The notes under the pieces: model-generated | Database searches by the model: none | The model's input: only the letters and a program-made list of their open reading frames with translations | Told to the model about the DNA's origin: nothing | Shown here: positions 24,301 through 36,935 of the stretch, piece after piece | Layout of the letters: each line of letters starts with the position of its first letter | How positions within the stretch are numbered: the stretch's first letter is position 1 | Origin: Trichoplusia ni | Taxonomy: Eukaryota; Arthropoda; Insecta; Lepidoptera; Noctuidae | Assembly: GCF_003590095.1 (NCBI RefSeq) | Contig: NC_039497.1 | Coordinates: 5,638,691 to 5,702,690, forward strand | Reading direction: 5' to 3' | Length of the DNA: 64,000 nt | Program-made: the position numbers and the translations under genes

Positions 24301-25741
24301 TCTTTCACACCAACCTGTAGTTTTATTGTGAGAGGAGGTAGGTCCCCAGTGCGATAATTTTCAGGACTTATATCTCAACTTTAACTATTTTTCTGAATCT
24401 AAAATTGTTAAATCATGCAGTTATTCTTGCTATATGTCATTGTTCTGAGGTTTTCTATTCTCAGTCGTGTATTTACCCAGAGGCATAAAGACTAAAGGTC
24501 ATATGAAGATTATAGATACGTTGACTGGTGAAAATTGTTTTCTGAGATTTAATGAACTTTGAAATCGGAAAATGTTCTCATTATCTAGAATCTTATTATT
24601 TTTCATGTAAGCATGTTCCCAGTTTGCTTATAAAGAATTGGGCCAGCATGAGAATAATTGATGTGTCTTTGCAGATAGATACCTATATAATTTTAAACAT
24701 CAGAGAAGGGTTGACCCCTGCCCATTTCTTAAAAGTTCACCATCCACGTTCCCTCGCAATTAAATAAGACACAAAAATTGATTCGTATTTCACAAACCCG
24801 AGGTAGCCTATTAGAAGTTGCAATAAACGAAATAGGCGGAGGATATCAACTAGCATTAGCATCGCGAGGGAAACCCGCGAAAAGCGTAATACTCCAGCAA
24901 TTTAGTGCGGTGCCGAGTGATTTTATTACGTCTATAAAACGCTTACCGTGCCGTAAATATTTATACAAAATCTCCTTATTCAGGTGAGCTGGAGAGAACT
25001 GAGAGAATTCTTTTTTGGGTACCAAACAGGTTAAAACAAAACCCTACCTACAAAGTCCGACTCCATGGACGTTTGACAATTTCACAGAAGATGTATTCTC
25101 ATTGACGCTATAATAACGAAGAAAGGTTGCGGTTAAGCAAGAGTCATAATATAACTCTAACAGTGGGAGAGAAAATCAAGGGTTTTTGTAATCTTACCAA
25201 TATATTTTTTAGCCCATTTGTAAAGAACCTCAGTTTCGAGAGTCCGATTCACATTTTACTGTTTTTATGTTGTGTTAGTAAAATCTAAGGACAATATACT
25301 GTCTTGCAGGCTTTCCCTCTCTGTGGTAAATTATGGATTTAATAGATTGGTTGACTAGAGGCTTTTAAGTTTATCTTGCACGCCGATAGTTTCGGAATGT
25401 TAAGATAGACATTAATGATCACTTGGCAATTCAGTTCACGAACTGCTTTAATTTAGGGTTGAAACCACCCTCGACTTCGGACATATCATACAATTTTGCC
25501 TTAAAAAAAATACCGCAAATAAGTCCAAAATATGACATCACTGAAAATATTCCAATTTTACTATCATATGACATCATTATAAAAATCCTCTCTAGACCAA
25601 TAATATAAATATTAAAAGCCTCTAAAGTTTAATGCGAGCTATCGGGGAGTATAGGATCGGTCCCGAGCCGTAGAATTTTTATCACCCATTGTAATGCGGT
25701 GTGAAAATTTATATAGAGTCCGCGACGAATCCTAGTCATAT
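21397..25741. other. Gap: no gene seen; one Helitron-like fragment
   Basis: A fragment at about 23830-24007 ends gtgcaaaagctag before T, a third Helitron-like ending. A GC-richer patch at about 24262-24350 is not identified. Open frames here are short and lack ATG starts, splice context or motifs. Confidence 0.4.
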
Positions 25742-25786
25742 ATAGTAAAATAACCTTATATCCTTAATATAAGGTTATTTTACTAT
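25742..25786. repeat. Perfect 20-bp hairpin, 5-base loop
   Basis: Arms 25742-25761 and 25767-25786 (atagtaaaataaccttatat and its complement). Confidence 0.7.
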
Positions 25787-27161
25787 GCTTTTATGCAATA
25801 AAGCTGGCTGGGTAAAGTGGTAGCTTTGAAATAGAGGAAAAAGATCCAGAAAAAGAATATATTTGCTTTTAATATTGCAAAGAGCTCGCGAATTACGTCA
25901 CGTCACGAAAAACACCAATAGACTGAACCCCGTATCGCCCATCCTACATCGTTTCCTAAGTGCTCTAGGTATGGAAACGAAATGGTAGTAACCAGCCAGA
26001 AATTCAATTATAACCCCGTTACTAAATTAGATTATCAAAGGATCGCACCAAAATAAACCAGTATTTAACGACGATGCAATTACAATCTTTAAATCAATCT
26101 ATTATTTCACCTTCAAAACTCATTATAGTAAACTATTATGTCACAACAGCGTTCTTTCTGCCTTTTTCCTCTTCCCGGTATTCCCGAGGCGCCTCATGTT
26201 AACAAGAAATATGGGACATATTGTTATAGCGATGATATATTGTTGCACACCGCATACCACTGCAATGTCGTAATTTGGGGCATTTAGCTTAAATATAACA
26301 AGGTATTTCTTTAATATGACGCTGTTGTTTTGAGGTGCGCTATATTATAGGACGCGCGAAACAGAGTTCGGTACAACAAGAGAAAAATCAATTTGCAACA
26401 AAAATTACTTAGGTCCCAAGCATTACTTAACAAAAGGAAAACATCAATTGTCTATTACGTTTCATACAAAACAGAATGATGACAGACATAAGACAACCCT
26501 AGTAATAGGATGCCGTTTTGCCTAACACGTACGAAATCCTAAAAAAGGTCTTAGCTGAAAATTAAATTAAACTCCACGAAGCATTAAGAAAACGATTATA
26601 GTTTTCTTTTTTAAAATAAAAACTCGCAATCCGTTCTATACACCCGACAACAAAAGTCTTTCCTGCCAAAGCCAAGGTATTTACCTAAAGTCTTTTAATA
26701 TCAAGCCCTCGCTACCGACTGTACGCAAACTTTCCAGTCATTTCCGCAGGTAGCTTCATATTTTAGCAAGAACTAAGTATTTGTGTTAAAATTTGACAAA
26801 TTATTTAACTTGTAACGTCGCGACGGCGCGTTCGTGAAGTTACGTTGGGGGTGCAGTTTCAATGGAAACTTTGAAGTTGCTGAATTGTGAAGATTAATAG
26901 AAATTGTTGTATACCTGTGCGAAATTTGTTGTAAAAACGTATGCTAGTATTATGTTTTAACGATTTATTAAGTTTGTGAATACTTTGTGTGCATAAACAA
27001 TAAATGAAAATAATCATCCATTTAAGTATTTTTTTTTTTGTTTTTCATTTTCCTTTTTTTTGTAAAGGCAAAGAAAACAAGGAAAAACTTAAATATTTTA
27101 GTTTGTTTAGTTTGTTTGATTTTAAACTTTGACTTTGATTTGCCTTCACAATTGATTTAAA

Positions 27162-27419
27162 TCTTCTATTATATAAAATTCCCGTGTCACGATGTTAGTT
27201 ACCGTACTCCTCTGATACGGTTCGACCGATTCGTATGAAATTTTGTATACATATGGGGTAGGTCTGAGAATGATAAGCCCTGTAAATGATAAGGGTTGCT
27301 CACAGTAAAAAAAATTTTTTGGACGAAATTGTTTGTTTTTATTTTTTTTATAATTTGGCATTAAAAATACATAGAACTAGAAAAAAAATCGGTGAAACAA
27401 CGTTTGCTGGGTCAGCTAG
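27162..27419 (+). mobile_element. Helitron-like element, second family
   Basis: Starts with TCTATTATATAAAATTCCCG (first T at 27162 or 27165) and ends TTTGCTGGGTCAGCTAG before T. Internal ggttcgaccgattcgtatga is a conserved phrase of this family. Confidence 0.55.
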
Positions 27420-27867
27420 TATAAATATAAAATTCTTACCTAAGTTGATTTAAAAAAAGTTTTTGATAAACCGACTTAAAAATAAAACCCTCATTGGCAG
27501 CAAACAAGAAGTTTGTTTCACTCCGGCATTAACTCTCCCTCGGCGTAAGAAACGAAATGATTAAAATGACGGGTGGCTGAGCTTGGAACGTGGGAGATTT
27601 CAATGTTTATTAAAATGTTAAGTTTTCAAAACGTATTCAAGATTTCATATAGAGGGTGTTACGCAAATGCAAGGTATGTTTATTACTATAAAATCCGATA
27701 TGTTTTTGCAAGCCTTTGATCCATCTGCCTCATGGTCTACTACAACTTCTATAAGTATTATATTGTAGTTGTAAACATCACTTTAGGGCATATAGTTCAT
27801 AGTCACTTTTGAACAAGAGCAATAATACTTACTACTTGAGACATAGCAATAGGCCCTTTTTTTGGTA

Positions 27868-28000
27868 AGGCGGGGGAATCCTCATTGACACAATGTCTGG
27901 AAATGTGTCAAATCCTGTCAAATCCCTCGGAGGAGGAAATGGCTAGTGTCAGACTTTTACTGACTAAAGCTGAACCGCCGTGCTACGTCATCCGTGTTTT
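27868..28000 (+). repeat. Interspersed repeat with GTGTCAGACT..TACTGACTAA
   Basis: Shares gcgggggaatcctc, gaggaggaaatggctagtgtc and ctgaaccgccgt with copies at 33022-33160, 49311-49374 and, reversed, 60497-60560. Confidence 0.5.
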
Positions 28001-28443
28001 GTGTCGGTGTATGGCAATGCGTTGCAATCCTTCACACACATGGCAATAGGCCCTATGTTGTATTCGCATGACTTGACAATAGCGTTATATGGTAAGTTCT
28101 CTTTTGGAAAATAACTGATTGTTTTTCTAAAAGAAATTGATTCTATGAATTCTGTAGTCATTTTATTATCACCACTGATCATACTGTAGGTGCGTAGGTA
28201 TTAAAAATAAGCCCACGAATATCCGTAACACCCTGTAAATGGAAAACCGAATGTTCATTAACCCTTACATCGATTCGAAGCGTATTTGCGTATGACATTT
28301 CTGGGTAAAGCAGCGAGTAATTAAATATTTTATAATGTAGTGCTTCCCAATTATTATTTTTATAATTTACTGAAATCGATCCAAATTATTTATGATTATT
28401 TACGAAAGCATTAAGTTAAAGACTTTCTACAACTGCACCAGTT

Positions 28444-28512
28444 AATCGATCACAGGTTCGCCAGTCATTCGGTCCGTAGATGGGTGACTATCTATGTCAT
28501 AACGAGAGGTAC
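28444..28512 (+). mobile_element. 5S-headed repeat, head-only fragment
   Basis: Reads cgatcacaggttcgcc, then cggtccgtagatgggtgac, then gtcataacgag: the 5S-like head without its body. Confidence 0.5.
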
Positions 28513-28586
28513 ATTAAAAAATTTAATTGATTCACGTTGATGTTGCATACTTACTATAAAGATGTACCGACACAAACTACGTTTAT

Positions 28587-28649
28587 TCCAACCCGAACGA
28601 CCAACAAACAAACATACACGATGTTTGTTTGTTGGTCGTTCGGGTTGGA
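28587..28649. repeat. Perfect 29-bp hairpin, 5-base loop
   Basis: Arms 28587-28615 and 28621-28649 are exact inverted copies (left arm begins tccaacccgaacgacc). Loop acacg. The longest perfect inverted repeat noticed in the window. Confidence 0.8.
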
Positions 28650-29338
28650 TTTTTGCAACTCAATTTTGAAGCACATCCCGATAAGCTAGTTCAGGGTAGC
28701 TTAAACCCGATTACATTGCAATTAACAACTAAAAATTGTCAAAATTTGATAAAAACGTGGGTTTTTCAATTTTTTAAATCTATTCATTTTAAAAGTTACT
28801 CATGAAATTTCTTGTTGTTTTTTCTGCAAAAGATTATTACATTTTTCATCCATGATAGAGGGTTGTCAATAACATCTATCGCTTAGAAAGTGCCTAAAGA
28901 AGGCCTACCTGAAATAAATTCTTTATAATATTGATGATTGAAATCCTGAAAACAATGATGTTAAAATTTTCAAATCCCTTTCAAAATACTTACTCGTAAA
29001 ATAAATACCTATTGATAATACCTAGATATCGTTCATCGAAACCGACCTTCATACACAGAATCCTCAATTTTTTACTCCAAACAGAACGTATCCCACAACA
29101 CACGAAAATCAATCTCGAAGTGCCTACAGCTTCGAACTTCATCTATAAAGGTGGGAATTCAGGACAGGTCCACACAGCATCACTCCAAACTGATACAAGC
29201 ATTCAAAAAGGGATAACAACACTTAGTCGTATAATGAATAATATTTGGTACTTTTTTGGATTGTTTTCCATTACAATGTAACTGACACGAGAGTCGTTAC
29301 GTCACAAGACTTCTACGACACGCACAGCCTACCAATCT

Positions 29339-29743
29339 TCAAAGCAATTTATCATTTTTTTTTTCGATTTGCATGAATACTAGCTTTGTTTCGTTTAATT
29401 GGCTTTCTTGCAATTCCTTAAACAGTACAGAGTCATTGTAATCTTTTTCTAAAATGTTTTTTAGACCATTACAAAATGCATATCTTCTTTCCTTTCCCAT
29501 TTTTGTACCTTGCCAGTCCTCTTCACTCCGTATTACAATAAGACTAGAGTAGGCTAGTTTTTCGTCAAACCGTATGACGTGATGGCATGACCGTAAGTGC
29601 TCTTGCCAATTTCCCTGAGCAAAGTATGAATTGTTGATATTGTGAGGAGTGGGACTCTCTATTGATATTGAATGTCTAGCCAGCCGTCTGTGTGTCGAGG
29701 CTGTTGACCTCACCAGCTGTGCTGTTGGAACTTCTTGGCAATC
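29339..29743 (-). pseudogene. Unassigned open frame, possible transposon-derived fragment
   Basis: The frame is open from a stop near 29745 down to a stop at 29339, over 130 codons. The first methionine-like codon is GTG, not ATG, so it is not a complete eukaryotic gene. The C-terminal third is charged and helix-prone (NGLKNILEKDYND, then FKELQESQLNETKLVFMQ), like tails of Myb/SANT-type or transposase accessory proteins, but no diagnostic motif is present. The upstream acceptor region is A-rich and poor in pyrimidines, which argues against a normal internal exon. Function unknown. Confidence 0.25.
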
Positions 29744-31170
29744 TTAGTTTTTATTATATGTTTATTATTTTAAAGTTCTGAGTTAAAAGGGATTTTAACT
29801 CGGAATAGGGTAAAAATTAAACAATATTACGCGTCCTCTGTCTGTCCGTCTGTCTGGCCGTGCCTCCATTAATAAAAACCTGTTGAACTTTCTTTCCAAA
29901 ACACAAATTACTAAGTTAGTGATAATTAAACAACATTTGCATCAAAACAAATATAGAGCGGACTAAGGTCCAGGCTTCCCCGGTCGTAGTTTAAATTGCA
30001 TTCGGGGACCATCCGGGGAGACCTTGTTTAAAAAAATCTCTTTCTGCGCCCGTAACAGGTACAGTTCTTTCTCACAACGATCAACCGACGAACTGACTGT
30101 CTAAAAAATCTGATTTATCGAGGTTCTCTAAAATCCTTGGCTACCACGCAGCTCGATTAATTCCCAAATTTTACACATGGCAACCCTCGGTCAGACACAG
30201 TTCAATACGTAGTTAGTACTAGTTAGCTTCCAGGTTCTGCCCACTGACCGTGTAGCTTCAAATTGAACTAATATGCATAGGTATAGGAACTCCATATGTG
30301 TGAGTAATTGTGCGAAAAATATCTCCAACGAACTATTGTCTGTTGTGATTCATATTCACCGCAGAAGTTGGAGTTACGTGTTGTCATGGCAATAGACGTT
30401 GGATGATGTGAAAGCTTTTGTAAAAACTAAATAGAAAGTGACAAGTTCACAGTGGGTAGTAAAAAGTTTATTCAAGTTGAGTTTTGGATATTCTCTTAAA
30501 TAATGAATAATTTATTATAAATGATTAGTAATATTTTTTCGTAAACCAAATTACGCTTCATTTCAATTACCAATCAAAGCGTCAGCTTAAAATTTAACAC
30601 TGCTTTTGAATCCGAAACTAGTCGGACTATTAATAACCAAAAACATGATATTTTACCGATAAATGAGAACTAAAAAGTAATCATATTTTGTTATAACTGA
30701 AAATACTACCATTTTAATCTAAACCACGTTTTATATCAATTACGCAACGAAGCTATCAAGAAAAAAGATTATCAGTTTCCAAAAAAAAAAAATGCTTATG
30801 ACTGGACCTAACTAGAGCAGTCATAATCTGTAGATTTACATAACAATGGCCGCCACAGATTAAACAAACATAACTTACGTCACTACAATATTAAATCTCT
30901 ATTGTGTTAGTTCAAATATGGAATATAGCACGTGACCGATTGACAACCGATGTGTGCTCACATTGTAGATTCACATAACTGAACGCAAATGAAATGTGAA
31001 TGTATGTTCTGTTGTGGGTAAAGTTTAATTAGAAGTTCTAATTTAGTACCTTACTTGTAAAGTAAAAATGTATTGTACGTGGCCACTTAAATTAATTTTC
31101 ATAACTGGGTGATTTAGATTAGTATAGCCTGATTTTCTTTAAATCTATACTAATATCTATACTTCTATAC
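29744..31170. other. Gap: no gene seen
   Basis: Holds a short CTGTCTGT/CCGT run at about 29836-29858 and a fragment of the ccgaaactagtcgg repeat at about 30601-30637. Otherwise AT-rich and unremarkable. Confidence 0.4.
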
Positions 31171-31171
31171 T

Positions 31172-31437
31172 TCTATACTAATATATAAAGCTGAAGAGTT
31201 TGTTTGTTTGATTGTTTGTTTGTTTGAACGCGCTAATCTCAGGAACTACTAGTCCAAATTGAAAAATTATTTTTGTGTTGAATAGACCATTCACCGAGGA
31301 AGGCTTTAAGCTATAAACCATCACGCGGCGACTAATAGGAGCGAAGATACAATGGAAAATGTGAAAAAAAACAGGGCAGGTATAAATCATAACTTATATC
31401 TTCTACCCACGGGGACGCAGTCGCGGGCAACAGCTAG
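31172..31437 (+). mobile_element. Helitron-like element with duplicated 5' tip
   Basis: Same family as the 12028 copy, ending GGGCAACAGCTAG before T. The 5' tip tctatactaatat is preceded by further copies of tctatac/acttctatac at 31145-31171, as if the terminus was reiterated. Includes a (GTTT)n stretch. Confidence 0.6.
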
Positions 31438-31594
31438 TGAGCAATAAAGCCCGTTTAGGTCCTATATAGAGGTAGTTAGGGCTCAGAATAACAGATTACC
31501 AAAATGGGCGATAGACGAAATAGGGCAGTAACTTACAAGTTTCAAAATAGGCTACATCTTGCTGTTTGTATTAATGACTGCACGTATAATCCAG

Positions 31595-31665
31595 TGATTG
31601 AAGTAGCCCAAAACCTACGGCGCGCGACATATAGCGTATTCGATCCCTGTTGCTTGTTAGTAAAA
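31595..31665 (+). mobile_element. Decayed SINE family 1 head
   Basis: attgaagtagcccaaaacct, then cggcgcgcgac, then gtattcgatccctg follow the A/B-box spacing of the family 1 head. Confidence 0.35.
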
Positions 31666-33021
31666 ATTAGACCTATTGAAAACAGCAATACAGTTTCCAT
31701 AAAAATAATTAATTTATAATTACCTATTTTCAAAGTAACAATCTGTAAAAAGGAAAAAATATATCTTAATCAAAATCCACGTCCAACAAGACGTTAAGAA
31801 GAAATTAATTAACCTTGCCAATACAATAAAACGATATAATACTCAATAATTAGTTCTCTTATTTAATCTTTTAAGTCGCTCTGTTCCCAGCCAGCGCTAC
31901 AGGGACTGCACCGAGTCTTGGTTCAGTTTTTACGAGTGTAATATCCGTTCTGCACCAATTACGTAGCTTCGTTTGCTTAGTTCAATGAAACAGCGTTTCA
32001 GTCAGACTCACTCAGGATATTAAGCGTTTGACGTGTCACTAACAAAGAGAATTCAGATGCTTTGTGCTAGATTTGTGGAATATCCACTGTTTCGAAGGTT
32101 TGGGGTTAATTTTGAATGAGTGTGTGATTGTTGTGTTTTCTGTTAAAGCTTATGGTGATTGTAACAATCTTAATTTTGATGGATGCACAATGCCTCTTTA
32201 GTTTTCTTTACTTTAGTTTGACCCTTAGTTTCGCGAATCCGACTCACACTTAACCAATTTTCAAATAATGAAAAGTGAAATACGCACTTGGTACTGATAT
32301 ACTCTTTAAAAATCTTAAAAGGGTAAAAAACAAATTCGTGACGATAGAAATGAAATCTTATCAAACAATATCTACTCAAAACAAAAAAAAACAACAGAAA
32401 AGTAAAACATCCAATCATTAAAGCGTCTAAAGCGATTTATGCAGAAATTATCCTAATTCTTAGAGTTTCGACGGCGGAGCTGGGCCACTGCTCATCTGCA
32501 TTTAAATTATGGATTTAAATAAACTCGCCAGTAAAAACGTAGCCGGGGAGCCGGCAAGAGCGCTTCCTGAGACCCCCAAGTGTTCAGGACTCAGATTACA
32601 TTCTTAATGAATATCTGCCATTGTTATTTCAAACCTTGATTTGAAAATTTACTTTGGAATTAAAGATTTAATAATATTATGCTCGAATTAGCTTCGATTA
32701 TTCATTTAAAAATGAGTTTCGTTCTATAGAATTTAACTTACCTTTCTGTGGCGGCAAGTTTCAAAAACATAAAGACAGCCAGACACCCAGACTTAGACCC
32801 AGCATTCAAGGAACAGTCGCTGTTATTTGACCCTCATCTAATGGCTAATCGCAATATTAAGACTGTGCGATATACAATGCTAACTACCATTCCTGCTAAG
32901 ATAAAGAAAAACGTTCAAACGTAAGCTTCGATATGAAGTGACACGTCTAATTCTAAAGGTTTGTCAAAAAGAAATGTGATTTTCCTTTTTTTTTCAAAAA
33001 ACATGGCTTCGATATCCTTTT

Positions 33022-33160
33022 TTTATGGTTAGGCGGGGGAATCCTCGTGGACACCCACCTCCTCGGGGGAGGAAGTGGGTAGTGTCAGACTCTTACTGAC
33101 TAAACCTGAACCGCCGTACAGCGTCCCCGCATTTAGTAGGTGTGCATGCACACGACGCAC
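33022..33160 (+). repeat. Interspersed repeat, best copy of the GTGTCAGACT family
   Basis: Longest copy: gcgggggaatcctcgtggac, then cctcctcgggggaggaagtg, gtgtcagactcttactgac and gaaccgccgtacagcgtccc. Confidence 0.55.
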
Positions 33161-34636
33161 AACACGCACCATGGCGTCAATATCCTAGTACCCAGAGTAC
33201 CTCAATCTCCTCTTAAATCCCAATTCAAAAACGTGTTCATTCGCAATAATTGAATGCTATTGTTTCAGATTTTGTTTGCTTTAATATCAGGGAACCAATT
33301 GAAGTACATTTATGTATCGGTGGCACGTATCCGGCATCCGTTTGATGGAATACACATTTAGATGAGGATTTGTATCAATTGAAATGTATTGGGATTTAAG
33401 AGGAAAGTAAATAGAATAGGGAGAGTTTTCGAAAAATGTAGTTAAACAATAACAATATACTTATAAATCTACTAAGCATAGAATAGTTGTCTCTTTTTTC
33501 TTGCTCCTACCTAGTTTTTTTAACCTCTAAAGATCATGACTAAAATTGAAATTGAATTGAATTTTCTTAAGTATATCTGGTTTATAGGAAAAATATATAA
33601 AAGGATAACGATACAATTAAAAACAAAACTGCTTTGTATTCAAATGTCAGTGCGATATTTCTCAGATTATTCTTCAACATGATCATAAGAAATGTATTCT
33701 GTATTACGTAAGTATACCAGAGACAACACATAGTACTTTAATTAGCCACAGACAAGCTCGTCTATTGTTATCCGTTCGCTATCATCAAAATCTATCCTTC
33801 GATCTCCCCTCTGTACAGGAATTAGAATATCTAGAAGCGACTGCTAACTTTTTAAGGTAATTTCAGCATTATTTTCACTACTTACTATATTTTCCGATAA
33901 AATTTGACTGGAGTGACAATTTAAAACGTAGGTATTTAGATTTTTAAAATCTTTTATTTTAGTAGAGTTTTCGTGGACAATACCCTGATTCTCTCACCTT
34001 TCATCGCTTCCTGTGTAGTGTAGAAGAATCGGCGGAACAATTTTTTTTTTCCAAAAGAAAATTATCATCCTTTATAACAACTTAAAATAACGCTATTTCA
34101 TTAGAGAGCGTGGAAGCAATTAAGTACCAATACTATGAATCTATTTAAAACTGCTTTCAGAATCGACTCTTTTGTTAAATTTAATTCGGGAACTAAAACA
34201 GTATTGTAGACAAAAAGTAGCCTCGTCCAGTAACTTTCACTACCCAGACATCGTTGGTATTTTTCCGTTGGCCATACAATACGCAATTCAATGGAACAGA
34301 TCGCGGGGCCATAAATAAACCGATGGACACATCCAATTTCACCGCCAGGACGCTTGCCCACTTGTCTTGGGGAATGGCGCCGCTAAAATACAGCCTTATT
34401 GCCTGCCCTTTCTACCGGACTATTGATAAAAGCAAATGTTTCTTTCCAATTTTTGTTAGCAGTTATTTTTGTGTAGGGATCGTCGAGATTTACTGGCGGT
34501 ACACTAGCCTTTATTATGTTTCGCAGTTCACTATGGCTGCGGCTGTTCTCACCTACATTTATCTTTGTTTTCACTGCCATTGTGTGCCGAATTCGTATAA
34601 TTCTTATTTTTCAGTTTATGTGGAAGTATCGTAAAT

Positions 34637-34690
34637 CTTAAGGATTCTGGTTGGGTCTGAAACTAGTCAGGCAGTTGGTAAACACTCAGT
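34637..34690 (+). repeat. Fragment of the GGGTCCGAAACTAGTCGG repeat
   Basis: ggttgggtctgaaactagtc, then gcagttggtaaacactcagtt. Fuller copy at 35395-35517; another at 37353-37425. Confidence 0.45.
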
Positions 34691-35394
34691 TAATAATGAA
34701 GCCATCCACACGATGGCTTGTATTAAAAGACTGCTAAAAATGCATTTCTAATTGGCAAATATTACAATGGTTTCATATTTACTCTTTCCTTAGGACTTAA
34801 GAAAGAACCACAACTATTTCATGACTGATTTGGAATCAATGTCTTGTTTCCAAATCAGTTCCATCCAATCAATCCAAAATACCAGACGATGCATGATTTA
34901 AGGAAACTCTTTCAGAAATAATCTAATCCTGCATCAATCCGGAGCAGTTGTTTCAATCTTGTCTGTCTCGGCCCGAGGTGGAGTGTTTGAATATAATTTG
35001 CATCAAAATGCGATGCTTTTGGGCGGGCCCTCATAAAATTTGCTCCACCAAAGATATCGGAGGACGTTTGAGAGGTTTTTCAATCAAGACGTAAAGTTCA
35101 GCGTAATAATACCGGGTCTCAGATCTCCCTACGAGAGCACTCAGCCCGCGTTAAATAAATCTGTGTGTGGATTTAGATTTTTGTGATTTCCATTTATTAC
35201 TTAGTGTTTTTTCTTTCTTGGATTCTTTACGTAACATTCTTTTCTTTATTTTCAATACTTTAACAGTTTGGGAGTTGATAAATTATAATTTTGATTGAGA
35301 CAATGTATTGTCGCACCAAATTTTTACTCGTTAATCATTTTAGGTTTTTATAATATTTTTATAATAACTATCGTGAGACTGATTCATTATTAAA

Positions 35395-35517
35395 AGATGT
35401 AACGGTTTACTCACGCGTATTTATCGGGGTAGCCCGACTAGTTTCGGACCCAACCGGAGTCCTCAATCATGAGCAGACGCGGCGGGATCGCGAGTCGAAC
35501 TGGTTGGCTCAAACTAA
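35395..35517 (-). repeat. GGGTCCGAAACTAGTCGG interspersed repeat
   Basis: Minus strand carries ggactccggttgggtccga, aactagtcgggctacccc, gataaatacgcgtgagtaaa and ccgttacatc, a well-conserved, abundant lepidopteran repeat block. Confidence 0.55.
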
Positions 35518-35644
35518 TTAAACTTTAAACTAACACTATGCAACACCCAACAAGGATTTTGCTTACCAGAGCCGTGTCCCCACGTAAAACTATATAAGGT
35601 AAGAAATATTTCTCTAGTTTTGAAATTGACGTTGAACTGAAGAC

Positions 35645-35840
35645 TGCGCGGATAGCTGAGTGGTATAGATCATTGCGCGCGATGTGCCACGGGTTCGATC
35701 CCCAAGTAGGACAAGCTTTTATGTGAAAAAAATTCTAAAGCATGTTCTGAGGCTGAGTGTCTAAGTGCATTTGAATTGAATGAATGTGAAACCCCAGCTA
35801 CACGAGTTAAAGTACATTACTGCGAGAGCCGTTTAAAAAG
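35645..35840 (+). mobile_element. tRNA-headed SINE, family 1
   Basis: ggatagctgagtggtatag (A box) and ccacgggttcgatcccc (B box), then gaatgtgaaaccccagc and gcgagagccgtttaaaaaga. Confidence 0.65.
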
Positions 35841-36695
35841 AGATTTATACAAAAAAATATAAAGACTTCTTGTAAACAAAACCACATACTACTTCGAGTA
35901 TATTCAACCAAAAATCAAGCCTAAACCACTGCTTCACACGTGACCACAAAATTATAACACATGAAGCCGAGTTAACCTGTAAATTCCGAGATTGTTTTTC
36001 GGATCTAATTTGATCCGGACTTGGTTTTAATTAAGTCTGACAGGGAGAGGGTTGGACTTCGCACACTGGACCTCGTGTTTGCCGCCTGCCCTGCTCCCTT
36101 TTATTAAACGGGCTGCAGAAGTTTGTCTATTTCCAGAACGGGCTAGTTTGTTGGTCTTTGGGACCTAGCGGTTTGAAGCCAAGCATTTAATTTTAAGTGT
36201 TATAATAAATTTATGTGTTGTGTCAGGGTTGATGATCTTACATGCTTACATTTTCGAGCTAGTAATGAAATGCCTACTTATAGTTTGTTACTTAAATTCA
36301 ATTATATGATCCCCACTACTGGATACAGGCCTTTTCACATACAAGAAAAGTTGAATGATTGAAATGAAATGACATCATTTTCTCTGTCATATAGTAGGAT
36401 CACCTTTGCATTACTTTTTCTGAGAACACTGGAGTCGAAATTTACTATACGCCTACCCTCAGAAAAAAACTCAGAACTCAAGGTCTTATTTAAAGTAGAG
36501 ACAATTTTATTACATCAGATACGACGACGTTTTGTAAAGTCAGATTTTAGAAATACCTATTCGTTTTTTTCCCCAAGTTTAACGATACCGGACAAACTAT
36601 GCAACATGAATATTATTAAAGCAAAATAAACATCCCACACATTATACGTAAATAGACAATTGATAGCCAACAATTGCATCGGTCGAATAGAAACT

Positions 36696-36935
36696 GGGTC
36701 CCAATTCTGCTATTTACGGTCGATGAATGAATGAAAATTTGCTTAAAATGATATTTTTCGTATCTTTTTAAGCATTTTTCTGACACAATAATTGGAAATT
36801 CAGTACGTTTCGCTACACTCAAGGTCAATACAATGAATTTCCAATTATTGTGTTGGTAAAATGCTTAGGAGAATAGGAATAATTTCAAAATTACCATTAA
36901 TTCATCGGCCATTGTAAATAGCAGAATCGGGGCCC
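36696..36935. mobile_element. Palindromic foldback MITE, about 240 bp
   Basis: The two halves are imperfect inverted copies of each other from end to end. Outer ends are gggtcccaattctgctattt (left) and, on the complement, gggccccgattctgctattt. The central arms 36783-36802 and 36834-36853 are a perfect 20-bp match. No target duplication could be assigned with confidence. No coding capacity. Confidence 0.6.

Noticed and set aside
34254..34634. 126-codon plus-strand frame
   Set aside because: Opposite the broken minus-strand frame; aromatic-rich with no motif, no signal or domain; probably chance.
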